From assembly GCF_000455245.1 (NCBI RefSeq), contig NZ_HG005168.1, forward strand, positions 34,046-98,045: DNA of 64,000 nt, in the 5' to 3' direction. Below the pieces are notes generated by a model. That model made no database searches, had not been told where the DNA came from, and was given only the letters and a program-made list of their open reading frames with translations. Shown piece by piece: positions 35,708 to 44,190 of the stretch. Source of the stretch: Nesterenkonia massiliensis (lineage in GTDB: Bacteria > Actinomycetota > Actinomycetes > Actinomycetales > Micrococcaceae). Made by a program: the position numbers and the translations under genes. Positions within the stretch are counted from its first letter, which is position 1. Each line of letters opens with the position of its first letter.

Positions 35708-36861
35708 GTTCGGACCTTTCTGTCCGCCGAGCAGAGACCCGTGCACGAGACTTGTGGTGCCCGGTAGGAGGGAAAGAAGGTGGACTCCGGCCGGCACGCA
35801 CTCAACTGTGTGTAGCGGTCCAGGTCGATCACCTGGTGGCTTGTGTAATAGCTGCGACGGCCACTCTTGGCCATCGAGAACTTGTAGCGCAGCAGGCTGT
35901 CTTCTTCGGTATTGGTGATTCCGCCGGTGAGGACATAGTTCTGGACTCCGCGAGATTGCGCGTAGACGAATGCACTATGGGACAGAAAGATATTGGCTCC
36001 CGTCCTGAGGCTGGACTCCTCGGTGGCACCTAGGAAGGAGTAGGCGGTGTCTCCGCAGTAGAGGACCATTTCGGTGGAAACTGCAGCTCCCTCGTGGATG
36101 GCGAACAGATACGCGATCTGTCCTTCGAAGACCCGATGCACCATGTCGAAGAATTCTTCGTCATAGAAGAATCTGACGTCGGCGTTCCGGCGACGCATCG
36201 TCGCATAGTAGAGATCAATGAAGGTCTCGATATGGTGACCGGTCTCATCTACGAGAAGCTTCATCCCGGCCTCGCGTGTCCGCCGTAGCTTTCGCCGGAA
36301 GTCTTTGGACGTATCCAGCAGCAGCTCGTCTTCGGTTTTGCCGGCGAGGCTCTTCACAACATGAGGAGCATGTTCGCGGAACGTTCCGGGGTAGCCGGGC
36401 AGAGTGCCGATGACCGGATTCACCCGGTGAAACTCGCTGACGATGCCCTCGGTAAGTGCCCAGTCGCGAAACCTCTCCCAGAAGTCAGTCATTACTGTGG
36501 GCGCATCTGCTCCTTCGACCTGTGCCAGCAGTGGACCACCGTAGAGCAGCGGTGTGGTGATGTCGTAATACCCTTCCGGCACCGGGTGTCCGCACGCGTC
36601 CTGGGAGATGGGACGTTGCAAAAAGGAGTACAGCACCCGTGATCCACTGCAGTGGGAGAAGACCACGGCGCGGGGGCGCTCGCCTATTCCCGCGCGTTCC
36701 GCGAGGTATGCCGGGTGGGAGAACGTATCCCCTCCGGCGCATTCGTGCCAGGCACTCAGCCAGATCTGGAAGTCCTGTGGGTTGTCGGCGCACAGCACCT
36801 GCAGGCCGTGCTGATCAGGGTAGAGCACCGTTGCCCCGGGTGACATTGGCTCAGGCAGCAT
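35704..36861 (-). CDS. FemAB/GNAT-fold transferase, upstream copy of tandem pair
   Basis: 385 residues: DITTPLLYGGPLLAQVEG, FRRKLRRTREAGMKLLVDE, YYATMRRRNADVRFFYDEEFF, YSFLGATEESSLRTGANIFL and LRYKFSMAKSGRRSYYTS, ending FFPSYRAPQV. The same motif order as the next gene shows a tandem duplication. ATG 36861 overlaps the dehydratase stop by 11 bases; a second ATG lies at 36846. Placement between the dehydratase and the phosphoglycosyl transferase suggests action on the 4-amino sugar or on the lipid-linked sugar. Function inferred from context only. Confidence 0.7.
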   Translation of the reverse strand: MLPEPMSPGATVLYPDQHGLQVLCADNPQDFQIWLSAWHECAGGDTFSHPAYLAERAGIGERPRAVVFSHCSGSRVLYSFLQRPISQDACGHPVPEGYYDITTPLLYGGPLLAQVEGADAPTVMTDFWERFRDWALTEGIVSEFHRVNPVIGTLPGYPGTFREHAPHVVKSLAGKTEDELLLDTSKDFRRKLRRTREAGMKLLVDETGHHIETFIDLYYATMRRRNADVRFFYDEEFFDMVHRVFEGQIAYLFAIHEGAAVSTEMVLYCGDTAYSFLGATEESSLRTGANIFLSHSAFVYAQSRGVQNYVLTGGITNTEEDSLLRYKFSMAKSGRRSYYTSHQVIDLDRYTQLSACRPESTFFPSYRAPQVSCTGLCSADRKVRT

Positions 36862-38707
36862 GCGACTCTCCGATCGCTTCGACTCTGGTCAAGTCAACGA
36901 GTTGGGGTAGTGGACCAGTGCAAACATTGGTGTAGAAAAGCTCAATTTCTTGCCGTGAGGCATCAGTGGCAGGAAGTAACCGGGCTTCTAGATCGGGAGC
37001 TTCAACCCGGCTGATCTTGTCGTGAATCTTCATGACTGATCCTTCGTAGTTACCGAAGAGCTCCTCCTCGAGCTTTTCTCCGGCGCGCAGACCAGTGAAG
37101 ACGATGTCGGTGGGGGTGTTAGACATGGCGATCAGATTGCGCGCGATGTCTACGATCTTCACTGGCTCGCCCATATCAAGAACCATGACGTAACCGTCCT
37201 GTCCGATGGTCGCGGCCTGCAGGACGAGTTGGCAGGCTTCGGGAATTGTCATGAAGTAACGGGTCACCTCTGGGTCGGTGACGGTCACCGGGCCCCCTTG
37301 CCGAATCTGCTCTTGGAAGGAGAGCAGCACCGACCCGCGTGAACCCAGCACATTCCCGAAGCGCACAGACAAATATGTGCCGGTGGAGGTTCTCGTCATG
37401 CCGCTGACCAAGCGTTCAGCAACCCTCTTGCTTCGTCCGAGTTCGCTGGTCGGAGAGGCAGCCTTATCGGTTGAAATGTTGACGAAGGTCTCGACTCCAA
37501 CTGATTCTGCCGCCCGGAGGACATTGAGTGTGCCGTGCACATTCGTTTTCCACGCTTCCTGGGGGAACCGTTCCAGCACCGGGAGGTGTTTCAGTGCGGC
37601 AGCATGGAAGACGATCTGCGGTCTGGCTTCAGCAAAAATGCGATCCAGCGCTTGCTGATCGCGAATGTCAGCAAGAACCGTGTTTGGGGAGGTCAGCAGG
37701 GCTGAACCGTAGAGGGCCAGCTCTACACCGTGCAGAGCAGTCTCGTCCCGGTCTAGCAAGACGAGGCTCTCCGGTTCCAAGTCCCAGAGCTGGCGGCACA
37801 GTTCGCTGCCGATGGATCCTCCGGCCCCGGTGACCAGCACGCGCTTGCCCTGAATTTGGGCCCGGATCTCTGTCATATCTGTGTGAATGGGACTGCGTCC
37901 AATGAGATCTTCGACCTTGAGATCGCGAATATCGCTGACGTCCACTCGCCGATTCACGAGGTCGGCAAGTGGGGGAATGGTCCGTAGCCAACACCCGGAG
38001 GATCGCAGCCGCTCGCGGCAGGCAGCGAGGAACTCAGGCTTGGAGTCGGCGATAGCGACGATGACTCCTGCAACGTCGAGGCCATCAACCAGGTCTGCGA
38101 CGTCCTCGCTGTTTCCGCGGACGCGCACGCCCTGTATGCTCAGCTGCCGTTTGCGCGGATCATCGTCGATCAACCCCACGGGCAGATAGGGGCCAGCTGG
38201 ATCTGACAGCATCTGCCGAACCAGTGATTCTGTGGCGTCTCCCGCTCCGATGATCAATACGCGTTCGGCCGATCGAGGACGCGATGTCCGCTGGTGGATA
38301 TATAGAAGAAGCCAGCGGGTTCCGGACATCAGGACCAGCGAGGCGGTGACCATCAGCACCGCGAGCGCGGTGTCAGTGGGGTGTACGAGTAAGAAGACGC
38401 ATCCGAGGAGCACTGTCAGCGCGACGAGTGCCCCGTACTCGGACAAACTGCCATATTGGAGTCGGCTGCCGTATAAGCGGAGCATCCCCGGGTGCAGGAC
38501 GATGGCTATGAGCACAGCAAAGGTGAGACCTATGGTCCAGGGGTTCTCAGAAGCCAGCCCAACCAGCGTGGCCGCCAAGATCCAGGCGATTGCGTCCAGA
38601 AGAATCTGCAACCAGTTTTTGTGTTTCCGAAGACCGCGAGCGAGCTTGGCAGGCTTGCGATTGCCCGGTGCTGCAATCTCCGGTGCCGGATAGTGTGTCT
38701 CGATCAT
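36851..38707 (-). CDS. CapD/PglF-type UDP-GlcNAc 4,6-dehydratase (membrane anchored)
   Basis: Long-form SDR: four N-terminal helices (about residues 25-135), a CoA-binding-like domain (VLIIGAGDATESLVRQML; VGLIDDDPRKRQL), and an extended SDR (VTGAGGSIGSELCRQLWDLEPESL). The catalytic TDK triad is present in ISTDKAASPTSELGRSKRVAE. The residue that replaces the usual SDR Tyr in this subfamily, normally Met in the NVMG stretch, is Leu here (SELG). Product should be a UDP-4-keto-6-deoxy sugar. I use ATG 38707 with GGGAG upstream; GTG at 38713 is the alternative. First gene of the reverse operon. Confidence 0.88.
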   Translation of the reverse strand: MIETHYPAPEIAAPGNRKPAKLARGLRKHKNWLQILLDAIAWILAATLVGLASENPWTIGLTFAVLIAIVLHPGMLRLYGSRLQYGSLSEYGALVALTVLLGCVFLLVHPTDTALAVLMVTASLVLMSGTRWLLLYIHQRTSRPRSAERVLIIGAGDATESLVRQMLSDPAGPYLPVGLIDDDPRKRQLSIQGVRVRGNSEDVADLVDGLDVAGVIVAIADSKPEFLAACRERLRSSGCWLRTIPPLADLVNRRVDVSDIRDLKVEDLIGRSPIHTDMTEIRAQIQGKRVLVTGAGGSIGSELCRQLWDLEPESLVLLDRDETALHGVELALYGSALLTSPNTVLADIRDQQALDRIFAEARPQIVFHAAALKHLPVLERFPQEAWKTNVHGTLNVLRAAESVGVETFVNISTDKAASPTSELGRSKRVAERLVSGMTRTSTGTYLSVRFGNVLGSRGSVLLSFQEQIRQGGPVTVTDPEVTRYFMTIPEACQLVLQAATIGQDGYVMVLDMGEPVKIVDIARNLIAMSNTPTDIVFTGLRAGEKLEEELFGNYEGSVMKIHDKISRVEAPDLEARLLPATDASRQEIELFYTNVCTGPLPQLVDLTRVEAIGESHAA

Positions 38708-38713
38708 GTCCAC

Positions 38714-38833
38714 TCCCGTGAAGCTGAGTCCGTATTTCTCGAAGCAGGTAGAGCTTCTGAGGACGTCCGAATTCCTGCGGTGACCTTCACGCTAGGTGTG
38801 GAAATTCATCCGTTAAAGCCATCTCAGTGCTTC
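38714..38833 (-). promoter_or_regulatory. Promoter region of the reverse glycan operon
   Basis: 170 bases separate the LuxR-type regulator stop from the dehydratase start. This part holds dyads such as GGACGTCC near 38761 and GAATTC boxes near 38770 and 38803. The regulator's target is plausibly here, though no promoter hexamers stand out. Confidence 0.35.
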
Positions 38834-38864
38834 TTGCGGACCCCCGCGGGGGTGCTGCGGCAAG
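38834..38864 (-). terminator. Hairpin after the LuxR-type regulator gene
   Basis: Core palindrome ACCCCCGCGGGGGT (38840-38853), extended by CTTGC and GCAAG arms. Lies 20 bases beyond the regulator stop codon. Confidence 0.5.
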
Positions 38865-38884
38865 CCGCTATCCCGGTATGTGCG

Positions 38885-41572
38885 CTAGCTATTGGAGGGG
38901 TGCGGGCTCGGGTTCTTGACGTCCTCGCGCACTGGGGTGCCGGCTAGTCGTGCGACCAGTTCGGTGCGTGAGGAAACTCCGAATTTCCGATAGACGCTGG
39001 TAAGACGCAGCTCGACCGTCCGCAACGAGACGTAGATTCGTGCTGCGATCTCACGGTTCTTCAAGCCCGCCTTGACCAGTTCGGCGACCAGGCGTTCTTC
39101 ATCGCTGAGATTGCTCAGTTCTGGAGGAAATGATCTGGACGCGCTCGACCCCGGACGCGCGGGTGGTTCCGGGATAGCAGGTTGTTTGGCGCCGATCTCC
39201 CTGAACAGGGAAGCCGCGATGAGCGTGTGATCGCGAGAACGTGAGGCTAGCCCCAGTGTCGCCAGGCGATCAGCCAGGGCGGTGTGAAGCAGTGCCTGGG
39301 CGTAGACGGAACCCTGATGATCTCGCAGTGCATCTTGAAGCAGCTCTACGGACTGCTGCCCAGAGGCAAGCAGAGCCTCGCAGCGCTTGATCGCGTTCTG
39401 CACCCAGCCGGAAGGGGCACGCACAGCTCTCGTCCGTAGTCGTTGCAGGACCAGTGCGGCATGTTCGCGTCTATTGCATCGAATGAGCGCTTCTATAAGG
39501 TCCGGTTCGTGCCGGTACTGGTTGGGGTTCAGTTCGCCGGGGCAGCGCTCGTCACAGCGCTGCAGATGCCGTGCTGCTTCGGCGTGAAGACCCACGCGCA
39601 GTAGATAATTGCCCTGTAAAGCGCTAAGTGCCGCCAACATCGCCCCGTTGCCGGTCTTGTTGGCGTAGGCAGCCAGTTCCGCTTCTTTTTCTTCGGCGTC
39701 GCTGGCTCTTCCGCTCGTCAACAGGTGCCAGCACTGCAGGAGCAGGAGCCTGTCCCTGCGCACCTCGTGTTCAGGGTGCAGGCCATCCGTCAGCGTATCC
39801 AGGAGCACCATCGCGAGACCGATCTGCCCCATCCGGATCGCGATCTCTATCTTGAGGTACATAGCCTGGACTGCCCAGGTCGCGTTGTCGGAGCGTGTGT
39901 GCATTAGCACGTCCAAGCAGGCGCGGGCTGATTCGTAGTGCTCGGTCATCATCAGCGCCGAGGCCATGTTCAGCAGATACTGCGGGCTGAGCTCTTCGGA
40001 CTCCAGAGCGCTGAGCTCATTGAACCGCGCCAGAGCGAGTTGGTCGTCTCCGTGAACGGCATCAACGGACATTCTGAGTCCGTCATACAGTTGCTTCTCA
40101 TCCAAGCTGAAGTGTTCCTTCAGCGCCTCTGCCTCTTTGAGCAACTGGCGCGCCTCGGCGACTTCGCGGCGGTCGCAGTGCAGATGGCCCAGTATCAGCT
40201 GAAGTCTGGCAACCTCCCGGGGAGCTGCGGAACGCTCGCCCCGGGTCCAGTTGTTGAGAAGCCGGTTAGGAAGTGTCTGGGATTGGAGGTACTCGAGCTG
40301 AATCTCGAGGCCGCGAGCCCGGACCGTGACAGGGCATTCGGTGGACTCGCGAGCGAATTGCAGGTACCGGGCAGCAAACACGAACTCGCCGCGATCTATC
40401 AGCGCTTCCGCTAAATCGGTCAGACGCTCTCCGAGCGCACTGGCCTCTGCGCACAGGTTGATTGACCGTTCGATGAGTTCGATGCCGGCATCGACTAGTC
40501 CGTCCCTGACCAAGCTCAGCGCGTTGGCCGCGAGAGCCGCTGCGGTCTGCTCGTCCAATTCCACGAAGGAGCGATGCCAGTTTCCCATTTCCACATGGTG
40601 CTCGGAGCAGCTGTTAATGAGCTTCTGGTGCAGAGCGTTGCGCGTGCTGCCGCTCATGGACCAATGCATAGCGGAGCGCACCAGCTCATCTGTCATCATC
40701 AAGAGCGAGCCGCGACGTTCCACAACCCCTCGGGACTCGAGTTCTGCCACATGCAAAGCCGCATCGGGAATCTCGCGCTGCAACGCGCTGAAGCACGTCA
40801 ATGGTGCCAGGGAGAGGATCTTGAGGATGTACTCAAGAGTCCCGTCGAGCTGTCCCACGATATCGTGGGCCAAGGACACCGCTTCGGGACCAAGGCGAAG
40901 AGGGACGGACATGGCGAAGTTGCCTGTCTGCTGGCTTTCGGTCATGTCCTGAAGGATCAGATCAAGAGCATGAGGACGGCCCGCGGCGGCGCGGACAGCA
41001 AGTGCTGCGGCCGCAGGACAGATGCGTTTTGCTGTAGCGCGGTGAGCCAGATCGATCATTTCTTCACGTCTGAGCGTCCGCAGGTTCAGGTGGGGGATCC
41101 CCGCAAACGGGCTCTTATCGGTGACGCGCCGGGCGGAAATGACGATCCGCACTCGAGGATCACTCATACGGCGGAGGAGGTGGCCCAGCGCGGCCTGTGA
41201 CGTGTCATCCATGTCGTCGTAGCCGGGGATGATGATCAGCGTATTATCGGGGATCTCCGCCGCATGCAGAGCCTTCAGCACCGTCGATGCAAGATCGAAG
41301 GCCGGGACGTTCTGGCCTTCGACATCGATGGAGAACGTCTCCGCGTCCAGGGACCGTAGTCCCGCCAGAACTATGTCGAGACCAGAGCGTTGAATCGCAG
41401 CTTCGGCACGGTGATAGGGGATCTGGACGGTTCGACCTGCCCAACGCTTTTCCAGGCTGTGGAGCAGGAGACTGGTTCCTGAGCCGATGCGCCCGGTGAG
41501 AGCAGCGACATGATGATGAACGAGTAGAGAATTCAGCCGTTCAAGGTCGGCGTGACGTGCGAGTTCCACCAT
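38885..41572 (-). CDS. Large LuxR-type (LAL/MalT-like) transcription regulator
   Basis: An 895-residue regulator: N-terminal STAND-like ATPase segment (LTGRIGSGTSLLLHSLE; LIIIPGYDDMDDTSQ as Walker B), a helical middle with tetratricopeptide-like repeats, and a C-terminal LuxR helix-turn-helix (LVKAGLKNREIAARIYVSLRTVELRLTSVY). The Walker A Lys is replaced by Thr (GRIGSGTS). It precedes the glycan genes on the same strand, and is the obvious regulator of the island. Start ATG 41572 with GGAAG nine bases upstream. Confidence 0.85.
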   Translation of the reverse strand: MVELARHADLERLNSLLVHHHVAALTGRIGSGTSLLLHSLEKRWAGRTVQIPYHRAEAAIQRSGLDIVLAGLRSLDAETFSIDVEGQNVPAFDLASTVLKALHAAEIPDNTLIIIPGYDDMDDTSQAALGHLLRRMSDPRVRIVISARRVTDKSPFAGIPHLNLRTLRREEMIDLAHRATAKRICPAAAALAVRAAAGRPHALDLILQDMTESQQTGNFAMSVPLRLGPEAVSLAHDIVGQLDGTLEYILKILSLAPLTCFSALQREIPDAALHVAELESRGVVERRGSLLMMTDELVRSAMHWSMSGSTRNALHQKLINSCSEHHVEMGNWHRSFVELDEQTAAALAANALSLVRDGLVDAGIELIERSINLCAEASALGERLTDLAEALIDRGEFVFAARYLQFARESTECPVTVRARGLEIQLEYLQSQTLPNRLLNNWTRGERSAAPREVARLQLILGHLHCDRREVAEARQLLKEAEALKEHFSLDEKQLYDGLRMSVDAVHGDDQLALARFNELSALESEELSPQYLLNMASALMMTEHYESARACLDVLMHTRSDNATWAVQAMYLKIEIAIRMGQIGLAMVLLDTLTDGLHPEHEVRRDRLLLLQCWHLLTSGRASDAEEKEAELAAYANKTGNGAMLAALSALQGNYLLRVGLHAEAARHLQRCDERCPGELNPNQYRHEPDLIEALIRCNRREHAALVLQRLRTRAVRAPSGWVQNAIKRCEALLASGQQSVELLQDALRDHQGSVYAQALLHTALADRLATLGLASRSRDHTLIAASLFREIGAKQPAIPEPPARPGSSASRSFPPELSNLSDEERLVAELVKAGLKNREIAARIYVSLRTVELRLTSVYRKFGVSSRTELVARLAGTPVREDVKNPSPHPSNS

Positions 41573-41997
41573 CAGGAGCAGCTTCCAATAGGCCGACCGG
41601 CCGGAGTGAGGTCTGCCATGGGGCAGCGACCTCTGCCCCTATGCGTGAGGAGCTCATGTTCGCCGGAATCTATGGGTTGGTTTATCACTAGGTCGGTTAG
41701 AAAAAACAAAAGTCCCCCTCAGCTATGGATTAACCGAGTGCGTCTTAAGCGCGCAATATCGACCTTAGTGAGATGTGGCGAGCTAAATAATCCCTACTTG
41801 TACGCGATCGCGTCAGGCACTGCTAAGTACTTCCCGCCGCATGCGGGAAACCGCCTCACCGAAGTCCCGCAATTCAGTCACCAGGGGACTAGTCAGTTTC
41901 CGCAATCTGACGCGGGACAAGTAGGCACAAAGCGCAATGCGCTGTGAACCTGCTGCTGGAGCCTACTAGTGGCAGCGCACCCAGCCCCGGGCCGGTG
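41573..41997. other. 425-base AT-rich, dyad-rich region upstream of the regulator gene
   Basis: No gene recognised; a 131-residue plus-strand frame here has no family features. Dyads: ACGCGATCGCGT (41802-41813), TTCCCGC-N5-GCGGGAA (41831-41849), AGTCCC/GGGACT (41863-41868, 41885-41890). AT-rich around 41690-41800. Right edge of the glycan island. Confidence 0.5.
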
Positions 41998-42975
41998 TTA
42001 GTAGTAGTACGGGAAGTCGGACCAGTTGGGGTCGCGCTTCTGCAGGAATGCGTCGCGGCCTTCTACCGCTTCATCAGTCATATAGCCCATGCGGGTGGCC
42101 TCACCAGCGAAAACCTGCTGACCGGCCAGGCCGTCGTCGGCTGCGTTGAACGCGAATTTCAACATGCGAATAGCCTGCGGTGACTGTCGCGCAATATCCG
42201 CCGCGTACTCCAAAGCCGCTTCTTCCAGGCGTTCATGCTCCACTGCTTCATTGACCGCGCCGGCGGCCACCATCTCCTCGGCCGAATGCTCCCGGGCAAG
42301 GAAGAAGATCTCCCGGGCCTTCTTCTGGCCTATCTGGCGGGCCAGCAGCGCCGAACCGTAACCGGCGTCGAAGGACCCCACGGTGGCGTCAGTCTGCTTG
42401 AACTTCCCGTGCTCGCGGGAGGCAATGGTCAGGTCAGCCACCACGTGCAGAGAATGACCGCCGCCGGCAGCCCAACCGTTGACCACAGCGATCACCACCT
42501 TCGGCATGGTGCGGATCAACCGCTGTACCTCCAGAATGTGCAGTCGTCCCGCCCGCGCCGGATCCACCGTTTCGGCTGTCTCACCCTCGGCGTAGCGGTA
42601 GCCGTCGCGGCCGCGGATGCGCTGGTCTCCGCCGGAGCAGAAGGAATGGCCGCCGTCTTTGGGGGAGGGGCCGTTGCCGGTGAGCAGCACTGCTCCCACA
42701 TCCGGGGTCATCCGTGCATGATCCAGCGCCCGGTACAGCTCGTCCACTGTGTGCGGGCGGAAGGCATTGCGCACTTCAGGGCGGTCGAAAGCGATGCGCA
42801 CTGCCGGAAGATCGCGGACTACCGCGCCGTCGTCGTCGCGTTCAACCCGCCGGTGATAGGTGATGTCAGTGAACTCGAAGCCTTCCACGAGCCGCCACTG
42901 CAGAGGATCGAAGACGTCCGAGACCTGCGGCGGAAGGGAAGGGTGTGCGTCATTGCGGGAGTCAGAGCTAGTCAC
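41998..42975 (-). CDS. menB: 1,4-dihydroxy-2-naphthoyl-CoA synthase
   Basis: Crotonase-fold enzyme that closes the second ring of menaquinone. FCSGGDQRIRGRDGYRY, GWAAGGGHSLHVVADLTIAS (oxyanion hole) and FKQTDATVGSFDAGYGSALLAR identify MenB; the C-terminus ends WSDFPYYY as in true MenB. 325 residues, with an actinobacterial N-terminal extension. Same strand as menE and menA but 19 kb away across the glycan island. Confidence 0.95.
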   Translation of the reverse strand: MTSSDSRNDAHPSLPPQVSDVFDPLQWRLVEGFEFTDITYHRRVERDDDGAVVRDLPAVRIAFDRPEVRNAFRPHTVDELYRALDHARMTPDVGAVLLTGNGPSPKDGGHSFCSGGDQRIRGRDGYRYAEGETAETVDPARAGRLHILEVQRLIRTMPKVVIAVVNGWAAGGGHSLHVVADLTIASREHGKFKQTDATVGSFDAGYGSALLARQIGQKKAREIFFLAREHSAEEMVAAGAVNEAVEHERLEEAALEYAADIARQSPQAIRMLKFAFNAADDGLAGQQVFAGEATRMGYMTDEAVEGRDAFLQKRDPNWSDFPYYY

Positions 42976-43088
42976 AAGAGATGAGTCTACCGACGGTACT
43001 GGGAGCCGTCCTCAGCCCGGTGCAGGAGTCCGAAATCCACCAGATACCGGCGGAGTGCCCGTGGCGGGGTGTGGGGTTCTGTTCAGCC

Positions 43089-43994
43089 TCACTCGCCGGC
43101 AAGGATGTGCCCCAAGTACTCCGCGACCTGTTCAGGTGAGTCCTCTTCCCACGCCTCTTCATCCAGTGAGTTCACCTCCAGCACGGCAAAAACCTCCTGA
43201 TCGGCGTCGTAGAACAAGGCCTCGTACAGCCCATGCTCGGGCACCGGGTACCAACGGCTGAGTACCTGGAACTCCTCATCCCCGAGCTTCACCGTCTCCA
43301 CGGAGTTCTCCTGCACCTCGGTGCTGGGCTGGTCCTGGAAGTTCTCAGCAATGGCCGCGGCATCCTCGCCTGAGCCCGGTACCAGCAGCTTCAGTCGGCC
43401 GGAGTAATGGCCACGGGACCAGAAATTACACAGGTACCGGTAGGAATCCTGCGCTTGGGCATCAACCCCCAGGGGGCCAAACCCGGTGTCAGTAATAGTT
43501 GCGGTGCGGCCGAGTATCTCAGGCATCTGTTCCTGCAGCAGGCATTCATCCTGGTGGTTCAACACTGGCATGGATGCCCCATGACCGGCTGATTCTGGCC
43601 AGGCTTCGCCCGTACTGATGAGCCATTCCTGCGGCACGGAGAGCTCCTCCGATAGCTGCGTCCCGACTGGCTCGTGGCCATTTCCCTCCGCTGCAGAGTC
43701 TGCGCCCGCTGTGGTCTCCGTGCCCGAGGGATCCGGGGAGGTCGCCTCGGGGGAGTGACCAGACGCGGCGGGGGATTCCGGCGTGCTCGGCTCAGCTGCT
43801 GGGGTTTGAAGCTCGGGATTGAGTCCGGTACTGGCAGGTTCACTCTCGGTATCAAAGGGGTTCTCCGCGCAGGAACTCAGCATTAGGCCCAGCAGCCCTG
43901 CCAGTGCCACAACCCCGGGGGCAGAGGTGCTGCGAGAGCTGCTGCTCGAACAGCCAGCAGGCGCAGGGCGATGTGTCCCAAACCTCAGACTCAT
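43089..43994 (-). CDS. Lipoprotein of unknown function
   Basis: A lipoprotein signal ends in LSSC (Cys near residue 42), followed by a Ser/Pro/Glu/Thr-rich linker (about residues 45-110) and a globular C-terminal domain with two Cys (DECLL, YLCNFW) that may form a disulfide. 301 residues. I do not recognise the domain. Divergent from the DUF2332 gene; 113 bases upstream of menB on the same strand but with no evident coupling. Confidence 0.75.
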   Translation of the reverse strand: MSLRFGTHRPAPAGCSSSSSRSTSAPGVVALAGLLGLMLSSCAENPFDTESEPASTGLNPELQTPAAEPSTPESPAASGHSPEATSPDPSGTETTAGADSAAEGNGHEPVGTQLSEELSVPQEWLISTGEAWPESAGHGASMPVLNHQDECLLQEQMPEILGRTATITDTGFGPLGVDAQAQDSYRYLCNFWSRGHYSGRLKLLVPGSGEDAAAIAENFQDQPSTEVQENSVETVKLGDEEFQVLSRWYPVPEHGLYEALFYDADQEVFAVLEVNSLDEEAWEEDSPEQVAEYLGHILAGE

Positions 43995-44178
43995 ACCCGG
44001 TACTTTCGCACAGGCTGCCGAAGCTCAGCTATTTGTGACAACCCCGATGGATCAGCCCTCCACGACTTCCCCGGGTTGGCTCCTGGGACAGTGACGCATC
44101 TTGGCGGTCACAGCTTTCCATGGCGTCCTCACCTGGCCTGGGGCGACGCCGGGGGTGACGACTTTTCAGAGGTCGGGG

Positions 44179-44184
44179 TAGGTT
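44179..44184 (+). promoter_or_regulatory. -10 element of the DUF2332 gene
   Basis: TAGGTT, six bases, ATG at 44191, with no Shine-Dalgarno sequence; leaderless mRNA likely. Confidence 0.4.
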
Positions 44185-44190
44185 GAGCGC

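Noticed and set aside
34571..36861. Tandem FemAB genes as a frameshifted single gene
   Set aside because: Each has a full-length fold, own Shine-Dalgarno or overlap start, and the two align to each other as paralogues.
41552..41947. 131-residue plus-strand frame over the regulator's upstream region
   Set aside because: No family features, odd composition, overlaps the regulator start; region looks regulatory.
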